This document shows, piece by piece, positions 20,615 through 29,994 of a DNA stretch of 57,755 bases (its first letter is position 1; every line of letters starts with the position of its first letter). Under the pieces are notes generated by a model. It had not been told where the DNA came from, made no database searches, and was given only the letters and a program-made list of their open reading frames with translations. This DNA comes from JAWLBM01 sp041687675 (GTDB lineage: Bacteria > Pseudomonadota > Alphaproteobacteria > Rhizobiales > Pleomorphomonadaceae): contig JAWLBM010000030.1 of NCBI GenBank assembly GCA_041687675.1, positions 1-57,755 of the forward strand. The letters are read 5' to 3'. The position numbers and the translations under genes are program-made.

Positions 20615-23600
20615 GCGGACCCGATACCCGGACCCGGCAGCATCGCGCCACCGACCCCCGCGCCTCCGCCTGGGTGTCGGCCAACGCCGGATCGGGCAAG
20701 ACCTACGTGCTCACCCGCCGGGTGATCCGGCTGCTCCTCTCCGGCTGCGAGCCGTCGCGGATCCTCTGCCTCACCTTCACCAAGGCGGCGGCGGCGGAGA
20801 TGTCCAACCGCGTGTTCAAGCTGCTCGGCGAGTGGGCGGTGATGCCGGGGCCGGAGCTGGCCCGCGCGCTTGGCGACGTCGAGGGGGCGGTTCCGGACGC
20901 CGCCCGGATCGCCGCCGCCCGGCGGCTGTTCGCCCGCGCCCTGGAGACCCCGGGCGGGCTCAAGATCAAGACCATCCACGGCTTCTGCGAGGCGCTGCTG
21001 CAGCGCTTTCCGGTCGAGGCGGACCTTCCCGGCCGCTTCGAGGTGATGGACGAGCGCCGCGGCCTCGCCCTCCTCGCCGAGGCGCGGGCGACGGCGATCC
21101 GCGAGGCGGTCGCCGACGGCGAGGGGCCGCTCGGCGCGGCGCTCGGCCTCGTCCTCGCCCGCACCACCGACGGCGGGCTCGACGCGGTGATCGACGGCTT
21201 TCTCCGCCGCCGCGAGGACTACCTCGCCTGGATCGCCGGCCACGGCTCGCTCGAGGCGGCGCTCGCCTCGCTGCCCGCCGCCCTCGGCGTGCCGGCGGGG
21301 ATGGACCGCGCCGCCCTCGTCCAGGCCTGCGGCCGCTCGCCCGACTTCGGCGACGACATCGTCCGGGCCCTGCTGCCGGTGCTCGACGGCGCCACGAAGA
21401 CCATGCAGGACCTCGCCGCGTGCCTGCGCCAGGCCCTGGGCGAGCTCGACCCCGCCGAGCGGGCCCGCCTCTGGCGCTCGGCCTTCCTCACCGGCGAGGG
21501 CAAGCCGCGGGCGAGCGCGGTGACCAAGGTGGTGGAGCAGTCGATTCCCGGCACGCTGGAGCGCTGCGCCCGGGAAGCCTCCCGCCTGGTCGAGCTCGAC
21601 GGTGCCATCGCCGCCTGCGACGTGGCCGAGATGACCGCGGCGGCGATCCGCCTCGCCGACCGGGTGATGGGCCACCACGCGGCGCTGAAGCGCGCCGCCG
21701 GCGCCCTCGACTTCGACGACCTGATCCAGCGCACCGTCTCGCTGCTCGCCCGCTCGGACGCCGCCGCCTGGGTGCAGTACAAGCTCGACGAGGGCCTCGA
21801 CCACGTGCTGGTCGACGAGGCGCAGGACACCAGCCCCGACCAGTGGAAGATCGTCCGGGCGATCACCGGCGAGTTCTTCGCCGGGGCCGGCGCGCGCGAG
21901 GGCGTGGCGCGCACCGTCTTCGCGGTGGGCGACGAGAAGCAGTCGATCTACTCCTTCCAGGGCGCCGAGCCGCATCTCTTCGCCGACAACGGCGTCGCCT
22001 TCGGGCGGCTGGCCGGCGAGGGCGGCGCCGCCTTCCACCCGATCAGCCTCAACATCTCCTTCCGCTCCACCCGCGACGTGGTGAAGGCGGTCGACGCGGT
22101 CTTCGCCGACCCGGCCGCGCACGCCGGGCTCACCCGGGACCCGGCCCCGACCGTGCACGAGACCAACCGCGCCGACGACCCCGGGCTGGTCGAGGTCTGG
22201 CCGGAGGTCGAGCCGGCGGAGACGCCGAAGCCCGAGCGCTGGGAGGATCCGGTCGACGTCACCGGCCCCGGCAGCCCGGAGGTGCGGCTCGCCACCCGCA
22301 TCGCCGACGAGGTCGCCGGCTGGCTCGCCCGCGGCGAGCGGATCGCCGCCACCGGCCGGCGGATCCGGCCGGGCGACGTGATGATCCTGGTGCGCAAGCG
22401 CGGCGCCTTCGTCGAGGCGGTCAACCGGGCGCTCAAGGCGCGCGGCATCGAGATCGCCGGCGCCGACCGGCTGGACGTCATTGGCCACATCGTCGCCGAG
22501 GACCTGATGGCGGCGGCGCGCGTGGCGCTGCTGCCCGAGGACGACCTGAGCCTCGCCGCCTTCGCCCGCTCGCCGCTGGTGCCGCCGGCGGAGCGGGGCG
22601 GCTCCTCCGGCCTCACCGACGCGGAGCTGTTCGCCCTCGCCCACGGCCGCCGCGCCAGCCTATGGCAGGCAGTGCGCGAGGCGGCCGAGGCGGGCTCCGG
22701 ACCGGCGATGCGCCTCGCCGACCGGGTGCAGGCGCTGATGGCCCGGGCCGACGCCGGCGACGCCTACGGCTTCTTCGCGGCGCTGGTCGGCCGCAACGGC
22801 GGGCGCGCCGCCTTCCGCGCCCGCATCGGCCGCGAGGCCGACGAGGTGATCGACGAGTTCCTGGCGCTCGCCCTCGCCGCCGAAGAGCAGGGCGCCGCCT
22901 CGCTCGCCGGCTTCCTCGCCCTCACCGCCGAGGCGCGCGAGGACGTCAAGCGCGAGGTGGACACCACCCGCGACGAGGTGCGGGTGATGACCGTGCACGG
23001 CTCCAAGGGCCTGGAGGCGCCGGTGGTATTCCTGGTCGATCCCGGCTCGGCGCCCTCGTCCGGCCAGTTCGACCCGACGGTGCTGCCGCTCGAGAACCAG
23101 CGCGGGGCGCCGCTGGTCTGGCTGCGCCCGGGACCGAAGCCGCCGCTGGTCGAGGCCGCGGTCGCCGCGCACCGGCTGAAGCAGGAGGAGGAGTATCGCC
23201 GCCTGCTCTACGTCGGCCTCACCCGCGCCGCCGACCGGCTGATCGTCTGCGGCATGCGCGGCATGCGCTCCAAGCCCGACGGGCGCTGGCACACCCTGGT
23301 CGCGTCCGCCCTTGGCCGCGAGGCGGAGGCGGTGACCGCCGCCGACGGCTCGATCGACCGCTGGGTCTGGTGCGCGCCGCCGCCCCGGGCGGCGAAGCCG
23401 CCTGTCGACGATGCGTCGGTGCGGCCGGCGCCGCCGCCGCTGCCCGAGTGGCTCTCCCGGCCGCTGCGCGACCCGGTGCAGCCGCGGGCGCTGACGCCCT
23501 CCTCGGCGGCCGCGCTGCTCGCCGAGGACGAGGAGGACCGCCCGGCGGCCGGCTTTTCCGGCGAAGATCCGATGGACCGCGCGCGCGGGCTCGACAGCCC

Positions 23601-24144
23601 CGCCGCCCGGCGCGGCCGGCTGATCCACCGCCTGTTCGAGATCCTGCCCGAGGCGCCGCCCGCCGGCCGTCGCCGGCGGGCGCTCGACCATCTCGCCCGG
23701 ATGGCGCCGGACCTCGGCGAGGCGGAGCACGCCGCGATCGCCGGGTCGGTCCTTGCGTTGATGGACGACCCGCGCTGGGCGGAGGTGTTCGGGCCGGGCG
23801 GCCGGGCCGAGGTCTCGCTCGCCGGCGCCGTGCCGCTCCCCGACGGGCGCGAGGTGCCGGTGTTCGGCCAGATCGACCGGCTGGTGGTGGGCGCCGACGA
23901 GGTGCTGATCGTCGACTTCAAGACCGGCCGCAAGGTGCCCGATGCGATTCCGCTGCCCTATGCCACCCAGCTCGCCCTCTACCGGGCGCTGATGCTGCGG
24001 ATCCGGCCGGGCGCGACGGTCCGGGCGGCGATCCTCTGGACGGAGGCGCCGCGGCTCGACGAGCTGCCGGCCGCCGAGATGGACGCGATCCTCGCGCGGA
24101 TCGTCACGAACATGGGAACGACCTCGGCGCCGGCTCCCGCTTGA
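20611..24144 (+). CDS. addA: Double-strand break repair helicase-nuclease AddA
   Basis: UvrD-type helicase and nuclease subunit of AddAB. It has 1177 residues from ATG 20611, which overlaps the addB stop. Walker A is SANAGSGKT near residue 25, with LTFTKAAAAEM following. Walker B is LVDEAQDTS, motif III is VGDEKQSIYSF, and the late helicase motifs are VMTVHGSKGLEAP and YVGLTRAADRL. The C-terminal nuclease has GQIDRLVV, IVDFKTGRKV and the downstream YATQLALYR. The enzyme is complete and should be active with AddB. It ends 101 bases before trxA. Confidence 0.95.
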   Translation: MSGPDTRTRQHRATDPRASAWVSANAGSGKTYVLTRRVIRLLLSGCEPSRILCLTFTKAAAAEMSNRVFKLLGEWAVMPGPELARALGDVEGAVPDAARIAAARRLFARALETPGGLKIKTIHGFCEALLQRFPVEADLPGRFEVMDERRGLALLAEARATAIREAVADGEGPLGAALGLVLARTTDGGLDAVIDGFLRRREDYLAWIAGHGSLEAALASLPAALGVPAGMDRAALVQACGRSPDFGDDIVRALLPVLDGATKTMQDLAACLRQALGELDPAERARLWRSAFLTGEGKPRASAVTKVVEQSIPGTLERCAREASRLVELDGAIAACDVAEMTAAAIRLADRVMGHHAALKRAAGALDFDDLIQRTVSLLARSDAAAWVQYKLDEGLDHVLVDEAQDTSPDQWKIVRAITGEFFAGAGAREGVARTVFAVGDEKQSIYSFQGAEPHLFADNGVAFGRLAGEGGAAFHPISLNISFRSTRDVVKAVDAVFADPAAHAGLTRDPAPTVHETNRADDPGLVEVWPEVEPAETPKPERWEDPVDVTGPGSPEVRLATRIADEVAGWLARGERIAATGRRIRPGDVMILVRKRGAFVEAVNRALKARGIEIAGADRLDVIGHIVAEDLMAAARVALLPEDDLSLAAFARSPLVPPAERGGSSGLTDAELFALAHGRRASLWQAVREAAEAGSGPAMRLADRVQALMARADAGDAYGFFAALVGRNGGRAAFRARIGREADEVIDEFLALALAAEEQGAASLAGFLALTAEAREDVKREVDTTRDEVRVMTVHGSKGLEAPVVFLVDPGSAPSSGQFDPTVLPLENQRGAPLVWLRPGPKPPLVEAAVAAHRLKQEEEYRRLLYVGLTRAADRLIVCGMRGMRSKPDGRWHTLVASALGREAEAVTAADGSIDRWVWCAPPPRAAKPPVDDASVRPAPPPLPEWLSRPLRDPVQPRALTPSSAAALLAEDEEDRPAAGFSGEDPMDRARGLDSPAARRGRLIHRLFEILPEAPPAGRRRRALDHLARMAPDLGEAEHAAIAGSVLALMDDPRWAEVFGPGGRAEVSLAGAVPLPDGREVPVFGQIDRLVVGADEVLIVDFKTGRKVPDAIPLPYATQLALYRALMLRIRPGATVRAAILWTEAPRLDELPAAEMDAILARIVTNMGTTSAPAPA

Positions 24145-24245
24145 CGGGTCCGGAAGGCGCACCTACGTTCGGCCGACACCGGGAACGGCCGAGGCTCGTT
24201 CCGTCTCTTCAAGGCGCCCGCCGCGGCGCCCCCACGAGGTGACAT

Positions 24246-24566
24246 ATGCCTGCGAAGAAAGTGACCGACCAGTCGTTCGACACGGACGTGCTCGGGGCCG
24301 AGACCCCCGTCGTCGTGGACTTCTGGGCCGAGTGGTGCGGACCCTGCCGCATGATCGCCCCGGCGCTCGACGAGATCGCCAAGGAGATGGACGGCAAGGT
24401 CGAGATCGTGAAGCTGAACATTGACGAGAACGCAAACACCGCGATAAAGTACGGCGTCCGTTCCATCCCGACGCTGATCCTCTTCAAGAACGGCCAGCCT
24501 GCCGCCATGAAGGTCGGCGCGGCGCCGAAGAGCGATCTCTCGAACTGGATTAGGGCCGCGATCTGA
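24246..24566 (+). CDS. trxA: Thioredoxin TrxA
   Basis: Small redox protein that reduces protein disulfides, recharged by thioredoxin reductase; cytosolic. It has 106 residues, with active site WAEWCGPCRM and the cis-proline loop SIPTLILF. It follows addA after about 100 bases that contain an inverted repeat (GGAACG-N9-CGTTCC, 24182-24202) but no obvious promoter. The addA-trxA adjacency is common in this order. A strong terminator follows. Confidence 0.96.
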   Translation: MPAKKVTDQSFDTDVLGAETPVVVDFWAEWCGPCRMIAPALDEIAKEMDGKVEIVKLNIDENANTAIKYGVRSIPTLILFKNGQPAAMKVGAAPKSDLSNWIRAAI

Positions 24567-24591
24567 GGCGAAAGCCTCTCCGCGAGCCCGC

Positions 24592-24632
24592 GCCACCCGG
24601 CCGGCGAAAGCCGCCGGGTGGCCCCTTTTTTT
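24592..24632 (+). terminator. Intrinsic terminator of trxA
   Basis: GCCACCCGG continues into a long stem with a GAAA tetraloop and returns as CCGGGTGGC, with one bulged base, then CCC and a run of seven T. It lies between trxA and the convergent DUF6691 gene and closes the divL-to-trxA region. Confidence 0.9.
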
Positions 24633-24692
24633 GAGGGCCTCTTTTTAGAGAACCTCGCCCGCGTCGTGCCTGTCCGCGGAGGCGCGGCGGCC

Positions 24693-25139
24693 CTACTCTC
24701 CCGGTACGGGCGCGGAGGATCCGGCGGGCGCCCGCGAGGCGACCATCCGCCCGCCGGCCATGCCCGCCAGCATAGCGGCGACGAAGATCGCCGGGCCGGC
24801 CTCGAAGGTCGCCAGCGCCGAGACCGCCGGCGCCGGGCAGAAGCCGACCAGTCCCCAGCCGATCCCGAACAGCGCCGCGCCGCCGACCAGGCGGCTTTCG
24901 ATGTCGCGCCGGCGCGGCAGTTCGAAGGCGGAGGCGAACAGCGGCCGCCCGCGGGCGATGGCGAGGCGCAGCCCCGCCGCCGCGACCAGCACCGCGCCCC
25001 CCATCACGAAGGCGAGGCTCGGATCGAAGCTGCCGGTGAAATCCAGGAAGTTCAGCACCTTGGCCGGATTGGTCATGCCGCCGACGACGAGGCCGAGTCC
25101 GAACAGGAGGCCGATGAGGAAGTTCAGGGTGATCGCCAT
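24693..25139 (-). CDS. DUF6691 / YeeE-YedE-type membrane protein, second half-transporter
   Basis: A 148-residue membrane protein of the YeeE/YedE (DUF395-like) superfamily. It opens with a hydrophobic helix and the family motif GMTNPAKVLNFLD, then three more hydrophobic segments. A conserved cysteine sits in GLVGFCPAPA. Such half-size proteins are paired with a second half-size partner and are thought to move sulfur compounds such as thiosulfate across the inner membrane. The partner gene lies ten bases upstream. The C-terminal 12 residues are low-complexity. Substrate is inferred from family only. Confidence 0.8.
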   Translation of the reverse strand: MAITLNFLIGLLFGLGLVVGGMTNPAKVLNFLDFTGSFDPSLAFVMGGAVLVAAAGLRLAIARGRPLFASAFELPRRRDIESRLVGGAALFGIGWGLVGFCPAPAVSALATFEAGPAIFVAAMLAGMAGGRMVASRAPAGSSAPVPGE

Positions 25140-25149
25140 CCCGGGGTCC

Positions 25150-25572
25150 TCACGCCAGGTGCCGGACGACGAAGACGGTCGCGGCCGCCGTCGCCATGAA
25201 CACCGGCACCGCCACCATCGAGCGCGGCGAGAGCAGCGACAGGCCGCAGATGCCGTGGCCGCTGGTGCAGCCGGCGCCGATCACCGTGCCGAAGCCGACC
25301 AGGAGCCCGCCGAGGACCAGGGTTCCCGTGCCCGCCTCGAGGTGGAAGGGGACAGCGGCGCCGGTCGCCAGCGCCACCGCGAAGGGGGCCGCGAACAGGC
25401 CGGCGACGAAGGCGAGGCGGCGCAGGAATAGCCCGTCCAGCGGCGGCAGCAGGCGGGCGAGAATGCCGGAGACGCCGGCGATCCGGCCCTCGAACAGCAT
25501 GAGCAGAACGGCGGCAAGCCCGATCAGGGCTCCACCGGCAAGCGAAGCCATCGGCGTGAATGCGGTTTCCAA
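25150..25572 (-). CDS. YeeE/YedE-type transporter, first half
   Basis: A 140-residue membrane protein with the family signature GAGCTSGHGICGLSLLSPRS, whose cysteines are proposed to relay sulfur species in YeeE (TsuA). The ORF opens at 25611, but the family N-terminus (ETAFTPMASLAGGALIGL) follows a TTG at 25572 that has a GAGAGGA ribosome site about eight bases ahead, so I chose TTG. It precedes the DUF6691 partner by ten bases; together they would form one two-gene importer. It lies 63 bases downstream of tex on the same strand. Confidence 0.8.
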   Translation of the reverse strand: METAFTPMASLAGGALIGLAAVLLMLFEGRIAGVSGILARLLPPLDGLFLRRLAFVAGLFAAPFAVALATGAAVPFHLEAGTGTLVLGGLLVGFGTVIGAGCTSGHGICGLSLLSPRSMVAVPVFMATAAATVFVVRHLA

Positions 25573-25635
25573 CGGGGAAGGTCCTCTCGGCGCGAACGTG
25601 TCACATGCCAAGAAATCCGCTTCGCCCTGCCGATG

Positions 25636-27960
25636 TCAACGGCCGCGGTTCAGCGCCGCTCCGAGCTTCTCGGCGAGCGCCCCGCCGCCGGAGGCGGGTG
25701 GCTTGCCGCCGCGGGGGCCGCCGCCGGGGGGCGGACGATCGTCCCGGCCGGACCCCGGCCGCGCCGCGCCGGCGCCGCCGTCCTTGCGCATCGACAGGGC
25801 GATGCGGCGGCGCTTCACGTCGACGTCGACGACGGTCACCTTCACCACGTCGCCAGCCTTCACCACCTCGCGCGGGTCCTTGACGAAGCGGTCGGCAAGC
25901 TGCGAGACGTGGACCAGCCCGTCCTGGTGGACGCCGACGTCGATGAAGGCCCCGAAGGCGGTGACGTTGGTGACGGTCCCCTCCAGCACCATCCCGGGCT
26001 TGAGGTCGGAGATCTCCTCCACCCCCTCGGCGAAGGCGGCGGTGCGGAACTCCGGGCGCGGGTCGCGGCCGGGCTTCTCCAGCTCGGCGAGGATGTCGCG
26101 GACGGTCGGCAGGCCGAATCGGTCGTCGACGAAGGCGGCCGGGCTCAGGCCCTTCAGCGTCGAGCTGTCGCCCATCACCTGCCTGAGGTCGCGGCCGCAG
26201 GCGGCGACGATGCGGCGCGCGAGCCCATAGGCCTCCGGGTGGACGGAGGAGGCATCGAGCGGCTCCTCGCCGTCGCGGATCCTGAGGAAGCCGGCGGCGA
26301 GCTCGAAGGTGCGGGCGCCGAGGCGCGGCACGTCCATCAGCCGGCGGCGGCTGCGGAACGGGCCGTTGGCGTCGCGGTGGGCGACGATCGCCTCGGCGAG
26401 CGAGGCGCCGAGGCCGGACACCCGGGCGAGCAGCGAGGCGGAGGCGGTGTTGAGGTCGACGCCGACCGCGTTCACCGCGTCCTCGACCACCGCGTCGAGC
26501 GCCTTCGCCAGCCGCGACTGGTCGACGTCGTGCTGGTACTGGCCGACGCCGATCGACTTCGGCTCGATCTTGACGAGTTCCGCCAGCGGATCCTGCAGGC
26601 GCCGGGCGATCGAGACGGCGCCGCGCAGCGAGACGTCGAGGTTCGGGAACTCGGCCGCGGCGGTCGCGGAGGCGGAGTAGACCGAGGCGCCCGCCTCGGA
26701 GACCACCACCTTCACCGGCTTCGGCGGCGCCATCTCGCCGAGCATGGCGGCGACGAGCCGGTCGGTCTCGCGGCTCGCCGTGCCGTTGCCGATGGCGATC
26801 AGCTCCACCTTGTGCCGGCGGACGAGGCGCGAGATCTCCGCCATCGCGCCGGCGACGTCCATCCGCGGCTGGAACGGGTAGACCGTCGCGGTGTCCACCA
26901 GCTTCCCGGTGGCGTCGACGACGGCGACCTTGACGCCGGTGCGGATGCCGGGGTCGAGGCCCATCGTCGGCCGGGCGCCGGCCGGGGCTGCGAGCAGCAG
27001 GTCCTTGAGGTTGGCGGCGAAGACCTGGATCGCCTCCTCCTCGGCGCGCTCGCGCAGCGTGGTCATGAGGTCGAGGGACAGGTGCAGCGACAGCTTGATC
27101 CGCCACGCCCAGCGCGCCACCTGGAGCAGCCACTCGTCGGCCGCCGTCCTCGGCGGGACGGGCACCTCGATGCTCTCCGCCACGATCCGCTCCACCGGCT
27201 TGACAGGGCCGGGGTCATCCGCGTCGATCTCGAGGTCGAGCGAGAGCACCTCCTCGTTGCGTCCGCGCAGCATGGCGAGCGCCCGGTGGCCGGGCACGGT
27301 CGCCCAGCGCTCGGCGTGGTCGAAGTAGTCGCGGAACTTCTCCCCCGTCGCCTCCTTGCCCTCGACCACCCGCGCGCGCAGCACGGCGCGGCCGGACATC
27401 TCCCGGCGGAGGCGGCCGACCAGGTCGGCGTTCTCGGCGATCCGCTCGACGAGGATGTCGCGGGCGCCGTCGAGCGCGGCCTGGACGTCCGGCACCGCGT
27501 CGGTGACGAAGGCGGCGGCGGCATCCCTCGGGACCAGGCGGCGGTCGGCGAGGATCGCGTCGGCGAGCGGCTCGAGGCCCTTCTCGCGGGCGATCTCGGC
27601 CTTGGTGCGCCGCTTCGGCCGGAACGGCAGGTAGATGTCCTCGAGCTCGGCCTTGGTCGCGGCGGCGGCGATGCGGCCGGCGAGGCCGGCGTCGAGCTTT
27701 CCCTGCTGCTCGATCGACTTCAGGATCGCCGCCCGCCGGGCCTCGAGCTCGCGCAGGTAGGAAAGCCGGTCCTCCAGCGTGCGCAGCTGGGTGTCGTCGA
27801 GGCCGCCGGTCGCCTCCTTGCGGTAGCGCGCGACGAAGGGAACCGTGGCGCCCTCGTCGAGGAGGGCGATCGCCGCGGCGGCCTGCTCCGGCCGGCAGGC
27901 GATCTCGGCGGCGATGGTGCGGGCTATGGCGGCGGTGGTCGCGGCGGCGTCGACGGCCAT
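25636..27960 (-). CDS. tex: RNA-binding transcriptional accessory protein Tex
   Basis: Nucleic-acid-binding protein related to eukaryotic Spt6, acting in transcription and RNA-related stress. The 774 residues cover the whole family: an N-terminal helical domain (PFVARYRKEATGGLDD, IYLPFRPKRRTKA), a YqgF/RNase-H-like domain (GLDPGIRTGVKVAVVD), helix-hairpin-helix repeats (GVDLNTASASLLARVSG) and an S1 RNA-binding domain at about 650-720. Residues after about 725 are a Gly/Pro/Arg-rich tail. It is followed by the YeeE pair and preceded by the CodA-like gene, all on the minus strand. Confidence 0.95.
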   Translation of the reverse strand: MAVDAAATTAAIARTIAAEIACRPEQAAAAIALLDEGATVPFVARYRKEATGGLDDTQLRTLEDRLSYLRELEARRAAILKSIEQQGKLDAGLAGRIAAAATKAELEDIYLPFRPKRRTKAEIAREKGLEPLADAILADRRLVPRDAAAAFVTDAVPDVQAALDGARDILVERIAENADLVGRLRREMSGRAVLRARVVEGKEATGEKFRDYFDHAERWATVPGHRALAMLRGRNEEVLSLDLEIDADDPGPVKPVERIVAESIEVPVPPRTAADEWLLQVARWAWRIKLSLHLSLDLMTTLRERAEEEAIQVFAANLKDLLLAAPAGARPTMGLDPGIRTGVKVAVVDATGKLVDTATVYPFQPRMDVAGAMAEISRLVRRHKVELIAIGNGTASRETDRLVAAMLGEMAPPKPVKVVVSEAGASVYSASATAAAEFPNLDVSLRGAVSIARRLQDPLAELVKIEPKSIGVGQYQHDVDQSRLAKALDAVVEDAVNAVGVDLNTASASLLARVSGLGASLAEAIVAHRDANGPFRSRRRLMDVPRLGARTFELAAGFLRIRDGEEPLDASSVHPEAYGLARRIVAACGRDLRQVMGDSSTLKGLSPAAFVDDRFGLPTVRDILAELEKPGRDPRPEFRTAAFAEGVEEISDLKPGMVLEGTVTNVTAFGAFIDVGVHQDGLVHVSQLADRFVKDPREVVKAGDVVKVTVVDVDVKRRRIALSMRKDGGAGAARPGSGRDDRPPPGGGPRGGKPPASGGGALAEKLGAALNRGR

Positions 27961-28048
27961 GGGCTCGGCTCCTCGGACTACGGGAGGCGGACCTTACCCG
28001 CGCCGCAGCCGGCGTGCCAGCGACCGCCGCGCCCCATCCACCGCTCGC

Positions 28049-29341
28049 TCAGGTCGGTCCGGGCGGGGCATAGGTCGAGCCGTCCACCGTCCCGGGCCGG
28101 CCGTCGAGGTCGAGCCGGCTCACCTTCGCCGGCGTCTCGGCGATCACCTTGCCGCGGCGGACGACGTGAAGCCGCGTCGCCTTCATCCGGATCGCCTCGA
28201 AGGGATCGCGCGCCTGCAGCACGACGAAGTCGGCATGGCAGCCGGGCGCCAGGCCGTAGCCCTCGAGCCCCATCGCCCGCGCCGGGTTCTCGGTGACGGC
28301 GAGGAACAGCGAGCGGATGGCGTCGAGCGAGGTCATCTGGCCGACATGAACGGCCATGTGCGCCACCTCCAGCATGTCGGCGGACCCCATCGCGTACCAG
28401 GGGTCCATCATGCAGTCCTGGCCGAGCGCGACGTTGACGCCGGCGGCCATCAGTTCCGGCACCCGCGTCATGCCGCGGCGCTTCGGGTAGGTGTCGTGGC
28501 GGCCCTGCAGGGTGATGTTGATGAGCGGGTTCGGCACCGCGTGGATCTGCGCCTCGGCGATCAGCGGGATCAGCTTGGAGGCGTAGTAGTTGTCCATCGA
28601 GTGCATCGAGGTGAGGTGCGAGCCGACGACGCGGCCCTGAAGGCCGTGCCGGACCGTCTCCGCCGCCAGGGTCTCGATGTGCCGCGACATCGGGTCGTCG
28701 GTCTCGTCGCAGTGGATGTCGACCGGCAGCCCCCGGTCGGCGGCGATGGCGCACAGCCGGCGGAGCGAGGCCGCGCCCTCCTCCATGGTCCGCTCGAAGT
28801 GCGGGATGCCGCCGACCACGTCGACGCCGAGGTCGAGGGCGCGCAAAAGGTTCCGCTCCGCGTTCGGCGAGCGGTAGAAGCCGTCCTGCGGGAAGGCGAC
28901 CAGCTGCAGGTCGAGCCAGGGCCTCACCCGCTCGCGCACCTCGATCAGCGCCTCGACCGCCAGCAGCCGGTCGTCGCAGACGTCGACATGGCTGCGCACG
29001 GCGAGGAGGCCCTGGCTCACCGCCAGGTCGCAGTAGCGCAGCGCCCGCTCGATCACCGCCTCCTGGGTGAGCAGCGGCTTCAGCTCGCCCCACAGCGCGA
29101 TGCCCTCGAGCAGGGTGCCGGAGCGGTTCATCCGCGGTAGGCCCAGGGACAGCGTCGCATCCATGTGGAAGTGCGGGTCGATGAAGGGCGGCGTCACCAG
29201 CCGGCCGGTCGCGTCCATTCGTCGCGCCGCCTCCGCCTCGATCCGTGGCTCCACCGCGACGATCCGCCCGTCCTCTACGGCGATGTCGACGCCGCTGCGG
29301 CCGTCGGGAAGGTTGGCACCGGTGACGAGGAGGTCGAGCAT
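28049..29341 (-). CDS. CodA-like amidohydrolase/deaminase
   Basis: Closely resembles cytosine deaminase CodA over its whole 430 residues. Metal ligands are in place: H57 and H59 in DPHFHMD, H210 in IHCDETDD, D309 in GQDCMMDPW. The glutamate (E213), the substrate glutamine (Q152 in AFPQDG) and H242 in SHLTSMHS are also kept. The aspartate that follows the metal aspartate in E. coli CodA (D314), which contacts the base, is cysteine here (C310). The ring substrate may therefore differ from cytosine. Start ATG 29341 fits the family, although no ribosome site is visible. Confidence 0.82.
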   Translation of the reverse strand: MLDLLVTGANLPDGRSGVDIAVEDGRIVAVEPRIEAEAARRMDATGRLVTPPFIDPHFHMDATLSLGLPRMNRSGTLLEGIALWGELKPLLTQEAVIERALRYCDLAVSQGLLAVRSHVDVCDDRLLAVEALIEVRERVRPWLDLQLVAFPQDGFYRSPNAERNLLRALDLGVDVVGGIPHFERTMEEGAASLRRLCAIAADRGLPVDIHCDETDDPMSRHIETLAAETVRHGLQGRVVGSHLTSMHSMDNYYASKLIPLIAEAQIHAVPNPLINITLQGRHDTYPKRRGMTRVPELMAAGVNVALGQDCMMDPWYAMGSADMLEVAHMAVHVGQMTSLDAIRSLFLAVTENPARAMGLEGYGLAPGCHADFVVLQARDPFEAIRMKATRLHVVRRGKVIAETPAKVSRLDLDGRPGTVDGSTYAPPGPT

Positions 29342-29530
29342 GGGGAGGATCCGGGTCGAAATGTTGGTCGGAGCCCCATGGCATCCGGAACCGCGGCCTG
29401 TTTCAAGCACTTTGGCGACCGGCGAGGTCGGGCGGGACCGTTCCGCCCGGTCCGGGGCCCGATCCGGGCTTCGCCCGATTGCCGCAGGCCCGCCGCTCGC
29501 CTAGGCTCAGCGCGCCCAAGGAGACCCCGG

Positions 29531-29893
29531 ATGACAGACGCCCGCCGATTCGTTCCCTTCGACCTCACCGACATCGAGCCCGAGGACGGCGCGCCGCCGG
29601 CGGAGCGGATTGTCAAGGGCGAGCCGCGGACGCGGACCTGGACGCTGGAGGAGGCCGACGACGGCGCCACCATCGCCGGCGTGTGGGAGGCGACGCCGGG
29701 AACCTGGCGGATCGCCTACGACGAGTGGGAGTTCTGCACCATCGTCTCCGGCGTCAGCATCCTGCACGAGGACGGCGCGCCGGCGCCGCATGTCCTGCGC
29801 GAGGGCGACAGCTTCGTGATCCGCCCCGGCTTCACCGGGCTCTGGGAAGTCGTCGAGACCACCCGCAAGGTGTTCGTGGTCCGGCTCCCCTGA
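29531..29893 (+). CDS. DUF861-type cupin domain protein
   Basis: A 120-residue single cupin of the kind listed as cupin_3 or ureidoglycine-aminohydrolase-like. The family core is visible in GVWEATPGTWRIAYDEWEF, followed by VSGVSILHEDG and REGDSFVIRPGFTGLWEV. Proteins of this size usually bind no well-defined substrate and their roles are unknown. It is divergent from the CodA-like gene across about 190 bases and lies 101 bases ahead of ribB. I do not assign an activity. Confidence 0.78.
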   Translation: MTDARRFVPFDLTDIEPEDGAPPAERIVKGEPRTRTWTLEEADDGATIAGVWEATPGTWRIAYDEWEFCTIVSGVSILHEDGAPAPHVLREGDSFVIRPGFTGLWEVVETTRKVFVVRLP

Positions 29894-29921
29894 GGCCGCG
29901 CCGTGCCGGGCCTTACGACGA

Positions 29922-29950
29922 TTGATCCCCGCCTCCGGGCGGCCTAAAAG
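29922..29950 (+). promoter_or_regulatory. Putative sigma-70-type promoter of ribB
   Basis: TTGATC (29922-29927), 17 bases, then TAAAAG (29945-29950), 45 bases ahead of the ribB start. No FMN-riboswitch core is visible between here and the gene. Confidence 0.5.
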
Positions 29951-29994
29951 GCCTCGCGGCGCGACGCTTCGCGGCCGGCACGAGGCGAGGGTCC

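Noticed and set aside
24182..24202. Inverted repeat GGAACG-N9-CGTTCC before trxA as a regulator site
   Set aside because: It matches no operator I know and the arms are short. It is mentioned under trxA only.
29894..29994. FMN riboswitch ahead of ribB
   Set aside because: The gap is only about 100 bases and lacks the conserved FMN core sequences; a plain promoter explains it.
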